DNA from: Patiria miniata
Taxonomy: Eukaryota; Echinodermata; Asteroidea; Valvatida; Asterinidae
DNA length: 64,000 bases
Assembly (NCBI RefSeq): GCF_015706575.1
Contig: NW_024037069.1
Location: forward strand, 41,561,315 to 41,625,314
Direction: 5' to 3'
Positions 60,401 through 64,000 of the stretch are shown here, piece after piece. Position numbers and translations under genes: made by a program. How positions within the stretch are numbered: the stretch's first letter is position 1; every line of letters begins with the position of its first letter. The notes beneath the pieces are model-generated. The model ran no database searches, was not told the DNA's origin, and worked only from the letters and a program-made list of their open reading frames with translations.

Positions 60401-62191
60401 TTGTGAATTGCTTGTTCCCCAACTTTCATCGACCCACAAACTTTACGTTGATGTCCATACCTTTGTGGAACCGAGACATGTAATATTTGAGATGAATGTC
60501 CCTTACACCAATGATGCAATTAATTAATTTGTAGCCAATCAGGTCTGTTTGAAAACCAGCGCTTCAATCCAAGAAATGAAGGGAATGAAACGAGGAGGAA
60601 AGGGCATTTTCGATATGCCCATGGAGGTTGCGAGGGTTGCTTCCCCCCACCCCCCGGATAACCAAACAAAGAAAAAGGAGAAAAAAACAAAAGGAATTTG
60701 GACAACAGTCGAGTTGACTTTTCCAGTTGAACGCACAACGGTCGAGTTTGACAATGGACGAGTTGGTAAATCAAATGGTCGAGTTGACTTGTACAGTTGA
60801 TGGCACAACTGTCGAGTTGGTTCAACGGTCACCACGGTCGAGTTGGTAAATGGTCGAGTTGGTCCGAGTTGAGTAGGCAAATGGTGGAGTTGACCTGACA
60901 GTGACACATTTGGACATTTGACAGGCGCATTAATAGGCCTAACATGAATTTAAAATTAAAGGCAACAAACATTGACAAACACTACTCCTAGAACTATGAG
61001 GCTCCGCGTGAGCGGAGCCTCATAGATCAAGAATCCAAAAATTGCCTGCAGCACAAAACACTAATAAAGTACAAAAACGTCCATCAAAATGCAGCCACTT
61101 CACACAGAACCGCTGCACAGTTTGCCCCTATACTCCGTACTTTATCTCTTGACATACTCACGTATCTTGTGCGGAACTAACATGGATGGATTCTGTCGGT
61201 TTTTAGGCCAAAATGATGAAAAATATGCCCTTTCCGCACTGAGCCAACCTGACACTTGAAACGTGCACGCATATGATCGAGCGATGATTTTCGGTTCGCT
61301 CGGATCGCGCCGCGGGGGGTACGGTACATGCACTTGTACGCACGCATGCACATACTATCATTTCGCTTGTACCGTACCCCCCGCGGCGCGCTCCGAGCGA
61401 ACCGAAAATCATCGCTCGATCATATGCGTGCACGTTTCAAGTGTCAGGTTGGCTCAGTGCGGAAAGGGCATATTTTTCATCATTTTGGCCTAAAAACCGA
61501 CAGAATCCACCCATGTTAGTTCCGCACAAGATACGTGAGTATGTCAAGAGATAAAGTACGGAGTATAGGGGCAAACTGTGCAGCGGTTCTGTGTGAAATG
61601 GCTGCATTTTGATGGACGTTTTTGTACTTTATTAGTGTTTTGTGCTGCAGGCAATTTTGCGGGCTTCTTGATCTATGAGGCTCCGCTCACGCGGAGCCTC
61701 ATAGTTCTAGGAGTAGACAAACACGACAAACAAACATCACAATTACTAATACTAGGTCTACAAAACAAAATCATTTGAAATAGCTAAAATAAAATGTGCA
61801 TTTAAAAATAAATCATTGTAAATTGTACCTATGTAAAAATGTTTGTTTTTCTCGGGGGGGGGGGGGAGGTTTGGCCCCTGTCTCCCCCGCCAAACCCTGC
61901 CCCTCCCCGACATGATTTTGCCGCTGCCGCGCCGCACGCTTGTCGTGCTTGCAAGTTGCATAGCTTTTCGCACATGTCGCACGCGTCACCCGCCCGGCCC
62001 GCGTTGATTGAATTTCAGTATGAAAATTGATGCAGCAAAGACAACCTAGTGCTCCAAAATGGTGGATTAAACTCTTATAAATGTGTGTCTTTTCTGGAAT
62101 AAGATAGTTACATGAGTTGAAATGATCCATGGTCAAGCAACAACTAACGTAACGTTTAAACCTCAAATTTATTTACCTCTTCGTCCGCCAT
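48404..62191 (-). CDS. CCDC96: coiled-coil domain-containing protein 96 (axonemal), 593 aa
   Basis: Ten exons, all in phase: 62177-62191 (MADEE), 58357-58471, 57428-57742, 56285-56596, 55611-55690, 54109-54262, 52717-52910, 51759-51971, 49845-49982, 48404-48649 (TGA). Residues about 6-255 are acidic Glu/Ala/Pro low complexity. Then DDEPWITREELVEAYQ and a long coiled coil, with NVTDQEQRYLKYM and the DUF4201 (CCDC113/CCDC96) hallmark: HLIDFEQLKIENQTYNEKIE continuing RNEELLKLRKKITSTVQ and VKEKLQFVQ, ending in the basic LKRQHAELTLNC region. CCDC113 lacks the acidic N-terminus and is shorter, so CCDC96 is preferred; human CCDC96 is 555 aa as I recall. With CCDC113 it forms a linker near radial spoke 3 in motile cilia. 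The intron after exon 8 starts GCGAGT (GC-AG type). Introns carry family A and B MITEs. The first exon shares a promoter with TK1. Confidence 0.92.
48931..49478 (+). mobile_element. TTAA-family A MITE in CCDC96 intron 9
   Basis: TTAA (48927-48930), AGGTATACATGTAGTCCATC; ends caaatgatggactctggttt with TTAA at 49479-49482. Same interior as 54510-55011, with more substitutions. Confidence 0.8.
49595..49665 (-). repeat. tRNA-like SINE fragment
   Basis: Minus strand: ccggcttggtggttgagtta (A-box-like) and aagttcaagtcccc (B-box-like) at tRNA spacing. It lies inside CCDC96 intron 9 beside a family A MITE. Confidence 0.5.
50020..50705 (+). mobile_element. TTAA-family A MITE, old copy with a nested insertion
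   Basis: Diverged family A interior (ttgaagcaacaaaagtggtc, atctcgatt-like and gcacatgtgtgtcatgtcca). It is interrupted at its internal TTAA by the 50081-50291 insertion; sequence on both sides joins at ggtgcttaac-aactaa as in intact copies. Confidence 0.65.
50081..50291. mobile_element. 211-bp insertion at TTAA
   Basis: Flanked by TTAA at 50077-50080 and 50292-50295. Starts ccccttaagcacgggttata, ends gagcgcatggg. The family A copy it interrupts has a single TTAA at this point in intact relatives, so the duplicated TTAA is the target site. TIRs are short (CCC...GGG). Confidence 0.65.
50835..51369 (-). mobile_element. TTAA-family B MITE, reverse orientation
   Basis: ttga (degraded TTAA) then AGGGAATATACAACATTTGC; ends tgatgtacattccct with TTAA at 51370-51373. 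Interior is the reverse complement of 43201-43713, including ccaacggtggtcggccgacc. Contains an extra small inverted pair, ctgaactatttgagg, near 51305-51335. Confidence 0.8.
52026..52280 (-). mobile_element. TTAA-family B MITE, partial
   Basis: gatatacaacattttcaaat and cagtctcaagcatcccgtga through ctagtctggttccctgacct match the left two thirds of the reversed family B sequence; the rest is missing. Confidence 0.65.
52465..52640. repeat. CAACTCGACC / CAACTGGACC word array
   Basis: Words ccaactcgaccattgaacca and ccaactggaccgtttgccaa repeat about ten times, ending ttgtcaactcg. Same word family and order as 60070-60240. Lies in CCDC96 intron 7. Confidence 0.6.
53811..54008. repeat. ACAAGTC / ACTTGTGATGG word block
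   Basis: Words tcatcacaagtc, tcaatcacaagtc and, on the right in opposite orientation, gacttgtgatggacttgtga. Resembles the GACTTGTGAT array of 14782-14957. In CCDC96 intron 6. Confidence 0.5.
54510..55011 (+). mobile_element. TTAA-family A MITE, best full copy
   Basis: TTAA at 54506-54509, terminal AGCTATAGTCCATCATTTG, terminal CAAATGATGGACTATAGCT, TTAA at 55012-55015: a 19-bp perfect TIR. Interior includes tatacgcgacgtcgcgcact and a GC-rich gcgcgcgcgtgtgcgtcg core. No ORF. TTAA targets point to the Kolobok or piggyBac superfamilies. Confidence 0.9.
55133..55498. mobile_element. hAT MITE with ATTCGAATA words
   Basis: TIR TAGGGCTGTCC at the left and complement gggcagccct a at the right; flanks tcaagaat (55125-55132) and gcaagaat (55499-55506) are an 8-bp duplication with one mismatch. 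Body has repeated gaatattcgaata words, a common feature of this hAT MITE type. Inserted in CCDC96 intron 5. Confidence 0.8.
56158..56252. repeat. small hairpin element
   Basis: agattgatatattgcctaga (56159) is perfectly mirrored at 56229-56252 around a 47-nt AT-rich loop. Confidence 0.6.
57148..57160 (-). CDS. CCDC96: candidate alternative first exon of CCDC96
   Basis: Minus strand: a strong start context (AAAGCCATGG) and four codons plus one base (MASS then C) before a good GTGAGT donor. Phase 1 matches the acceptor of exon 4 (56596), giving MASSRETTAAEGEEDQ and skipping the first three exons and about 145 acidic residues. The site lies in the loop of an imperfect inverted repeat (about 56950-57410), so it may be transposon-donated. 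Chance is not excluded. Confidence 0.35.
57743..58356. other. CCDC96 intron 2
   Basis: AT-rich intron without recognised element. Confidence 0.5.
58472..59430. other. CCDC96 intron 1, 3' part
   Basis: No exon. A short inverted pair ctctggttccctgacc / ggaaccagac at 58793-58832 carries the word also found in family B MITEs and the 36945-38530 foldback. Confidence 0.45.
59431..59595. mobile_element. 165-bp hairpin MITE
   Basis: gggaataaatatgtgctccg, gtttaataccgct and gagtctgggtgctgataatt are mirrored around accctcgcctccggctcgggt. Nearly perfect arms. Confidence 0.8.
60024..60905. mobile_element. element with inverted CAACTCGACC word arrays
   Basis: Left array 60077-60240 (ccaactcgaccatcgtacca, then ccaactggaccgtttg three times) and right array 60707-60895 in opposite orientation (ggtcgagttggtaaatggtc, tcgagttgg). 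Between them about 450 bp of unrelated sequence. A G run lies inside the left end and a C-rich stretch near the right one. The left array matches 52465-52640. Could be one element or two facing ones. Confidence 0.55.
60982..61716. mobile_element. 735-bp near-perfect palindromic element
   Basis: Arms of about 340 bp are almost identical. Each end itself contains a perfect palindrome atgaggctccgc-gcggagcctcat. Flanks carry acaaaca at 60975-60981 and 61717-61723 (extendable to 8 bp with one shared base). The loop, about 61330-61365, is catgcacttgtacgcacgca-like. Mirrored ORFs reading FGSLG.RRGGYGT on both strands are arm translations. High arm identity indicates recent origin or gene conversion. 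Confidence 0.85.
61717..62176. other. CCDC96 intron 1, 5' part
   Basis: Includes a G run at 61853-61866 with a mirrored cccctccccgac stretch (61905), probably a degenerate repeat. No exon besides the CCDC96 start exon at 62177-62191. Confidence 0.45.
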
Positions 62192-62486
62192 GTTGTAAAT
62201 AGCTTTTTCGTCTCCTGGGTGTTGTGCAGTCTGGTGTCCAGTCTTCGCCTCCTGGTTTCTCTAAACATGTAGATTATGATCAAGGTACCTATCTTTTTTA
62301 ACCTCGTGAAGAAGGTTATGCGCAAACGCACGTGCATATCAATACGAGCTCCTGGGAAAGAGGTCAAACCCGCGAAAATTTGAGCGCAAAATTGACAGGA
62401 TTGTTTGTGACTTAAGCTGTGTGTGCCGGCAAAAGTTAAAATTTTTCCCCCAAGAAAACAGCTGAATCGATTTAATTTTTGACACG
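62192..62486. promoter_or_regulatory. shared CCDC96/TK1 bidirectional promoter
   Basis: Only 295 bp separate the CCDC96 start codon (minus, 62191) from the TK1 start codon (plus, 62487), so both 5' UTRs and core promoters must lie here unless noncoding exons exist. aaacccgcgaaaa at 62366-62378 (complement TTTCGCGGG) fits the E2F consensus TTTSGCGS, and gagcgcaaaa at 62382-62391 is one mismatch from it. E2F control would match G1/S expression of TK1. No TATA box was seen at a fitting position. Confidence 0.65.
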
Positions 62487-63055
62487 ATGATGGCAAGGAT
62501 GAACTCAGTTGATAACTCTTCATTGGCAAAACCGGGCCAGATTCAGGTGAGTTTTTTTCTTTGGTATTGGTAATCGAGCGGCGCGGGCAACACTAACCAG
62601 CATGACCAGGTCGCTGCCTGGCGCGGGCAAATCATGCGGGTTTCACCGGCCGAGTTGAGCACTGCGGTGCCCTCCGTAGTACCGCAGTCTGAGTGGACTA
62701 AAGTTAGGTAATACAATTAACGTTAAATTAAGAGACAATCGTGAAAAGTGTGAGGACAACTTATCTCTACAGTTTTATTTTATCCAATAAAAATAGTTAT
62801 GCTATCCAATTAGTTTGGAGAGCCCCTCGACAGAAACTTGTTTCTTTTGCAGTTTTGGGTAATCCTGCGGGAGCTTTTTGGGTGTTGTTTTCTAATTATG
62901 TTTTCTGTTATGTTTACTATACTCAGTGTTATTTGTACATATAATTGTTTTGTCTGTAGTTCACTGTTTGTAATATCCCGGAAAATGAAATAAATAAATA
63001 AATAAATTTAATTTCATTTTCAGGTTATCTTTGGTCCGATGTTCTCAGGAAAAAC
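62487..63055 (+). CDS. TK1: cytosolic thymidine kinase, N-terminal exons
   Basis: Exon 1 62487-62546 codes MMARMNSVDNSSLAKPGQIQ and ends at GTGAGT in phase 0. Exon 2, 63024-63055, is 32 nt (size as I recall for human TK1 exon 2) and codes VIFGPMFSGKT, ending at GTGAGT in phase 2. GPMFSGKT is the Walker A P-loop (GxxxxGK[ST]) of type II thymidine kinases; vertebrate TK1 reads GQIQVILGPMFSGKS in the same place. The enzyme phosphorylates thymidine to dTMP with ATP in the cytosol in S phase. A second in-frame ATG (62490) directly follows the first. Exon 3 onward lies beyond the window, as nothing after 63055 matches the next conserved block (STELMRR). Confidence 0.93.
62740..63010 (+). repeat. 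possible retroelement 3' tail with (aaat)n
   Basis: T-rich sequence ending tgtaatatcccggaaaatga then (aaat)n at 62985-63008, like the 3' UTR of a 5'-truncated LINE. It lies directly before TK1 exon 2, whose acceptor (tttcattttcag) follows. No ORF similarity seen. Confidence 0.4.
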
Positions 63056-64000
63056 GTGAGTAAACATTTGTTGTGACTTGTTCAACAACCAGGACAACAA
63101 TAACATGTTTAAAACAACAATACCTGCTGGAGGAGAAGTACATGTATATTGCACATTTTGTAATAGCAGCTGTTGGAATAAAATATAATCATTCACATGC
63201 GAAGTTAATTTAAGCTATCCCACATGATCATGATGATTAACTTTCAATATTTCATCAAAATTTTCAAATTGTTTGTTATAACCTTAGAGGAATAGCTTAT
63301 ATTACTTCATGTACTTAGGCCTATACCAGTTGACCATTTTGACTTGTCTTGGCTAAACAAAAAATAGTATTGTTACGGCCTGACAGAAGTTGACGTCTGG
63401 TTCCCTGAACCAAAAGAATTCAACGTCAGGATCTTTGGCTCACCAGACCAGCAACCCTTTAAAAAAATCCTCCAAGGCAAAATAAAAAAACAAACATGTT
63501 TAGCGTCCTGCCTTTTTAAAAAAAACTAAGGGGAGGGCCTTAAAAAAAAATTAATTTACTGGACCGGAACACATTTAACAAGACCAATGCAATAACAGAC
63601 ACAGAAAAGAGATATTTGTTTGGCATTTTCATGTCTACGCACACAACAACCTGGTATCCACCATAATACGTACAATGAAGAATTATGTGTATCAGCGATC
63701 AGCTTGCATTACAATCATTCAACAAATTGTACAAGTTGTACAATTGTACAAATACTTTGTAAAAAGATGTAAATAAATTTCGAGTAAGTTCAGGAAAAAA
63801 GCACTAGACTGCCAGGCTAGTAGTAGTACTGTTTCAGTGCTGCAAGACCGGCACCGAATTCACTGGCCTCGGTCCACCTGTCCAGTGGGAATTTCAAACC
63901 CTGACAAAATATGTCCCTAATAAGATAAAAAAAAACATTTCCTGAACCCTTTAATTTATTTCACCTGATGATGAATTGTGATACTATTCATTTTCATCTC
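63056..64000. other. TK1 intron 2, right edge
   Basis: Contains the dispersed segment aacatgtttagcgtcctgcc (63493-63512), also at 42562-42581, and a tctggttccctgaacc word at 63400. No further exon recognised. Confidence 0.5.

Noticed and set aside
61142-61519. Mirrored ORFs of 60-76 codons on both strands
   Set aside because: They are the two arms of the 60982-61716 palindrome translated.
48404-62191. Assignment of the coiled-coil gene as CCDC113
   Set aside because: The C-terminal domain is shared, but the long acidic N-terminus and total length fit CCDC96 better.
1-64000. Retrovirus, LTR retroelement or Polinton remains
   Set aside because: No gag/pol/integrase, capsid or envelope-like sequence and no LTR pairs were recognised; the reverse-transcriptase pieces are non-LTR type.

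Overview
This is a repeat-rich animal (metazoan) nuclear window with spliced genes separated by long introns and packed with short DNA transposons. The gene set (survivin, an axonemal CCDC96 protein, cytosolic thymidine kinase, a LITAF-domain protein, a monocarboxylate-transporter-like gene), the tRNA-derived SINEs and the many TACATGTA/ACCGGT-type words suggest a marine invertebrate, most likely a deuterostome (echinoderm, hemichordate or amphioxus grade). The species cannot be fixed from sequence alone.

Layout, left to right. 1-9.5 kb: 5' end of an SLC16-like transporter on the minus strand (coding exons at 4043-4280 and 3148-3291, running off the left edge), two large foldback elements, and an orphan membrane-segment exon (8997-9084, minus) below CRE-like sites. 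9.6-15 kb: gene-free, hairpin MITEs and word-array elements. 15.2-31.2 kb: a three-exon LITAF-domain gene on the minus strand. Its introns hold a nested stack: a 3.9-kb hAT-ended element containing two LINE 3' ends, one of which is split by a 2-kb element ending in GGGCAATTCCAC. 32.1-35.1 kb: a ~3-kb inverted element with 17-bp word arrays. 36.9-45.7 kb: BIRC5 (survivin), plus strand, four exons; exon 1 sits between two big foldback elements and the last exon runs into an 11-copy minisatellite made from its own coding end. 48.4-62.2 kb: CCDC96 on the minus strand, ten exons. 62.5 kb to the right edge: TK1, plus strand, only its first two exons present; it is head-to-head with CCDC96 across a 295-bp shared promoter holding E2F-like sites.

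How the genes relate: TK1 (G1/S dTMP salvage) and BIRC5 (chromosomal passenger complex) are both cell-cycle genes, and from general knowledge they are also close neighbours on human 17q25.3, so this looks like an ancient linkage. CCDC96 is a cilium gene lying between them and sharing a promoter with TK1.

The most unusual theme is the transposon complement. At least two TTAA-target MITE families (AGCTATAGTCC.. and AGGGAATATAC..) recur across the introns. Several other elements are built from arrays of a 10-17-bp family-specific word. In two cases elements with the same termini carry different words (GGGCAATTCCA ends with 4-bp target duplications; AGAGTTGT ends). No retrovirus, LTR element, Polinton or CRISPR array was recognised.
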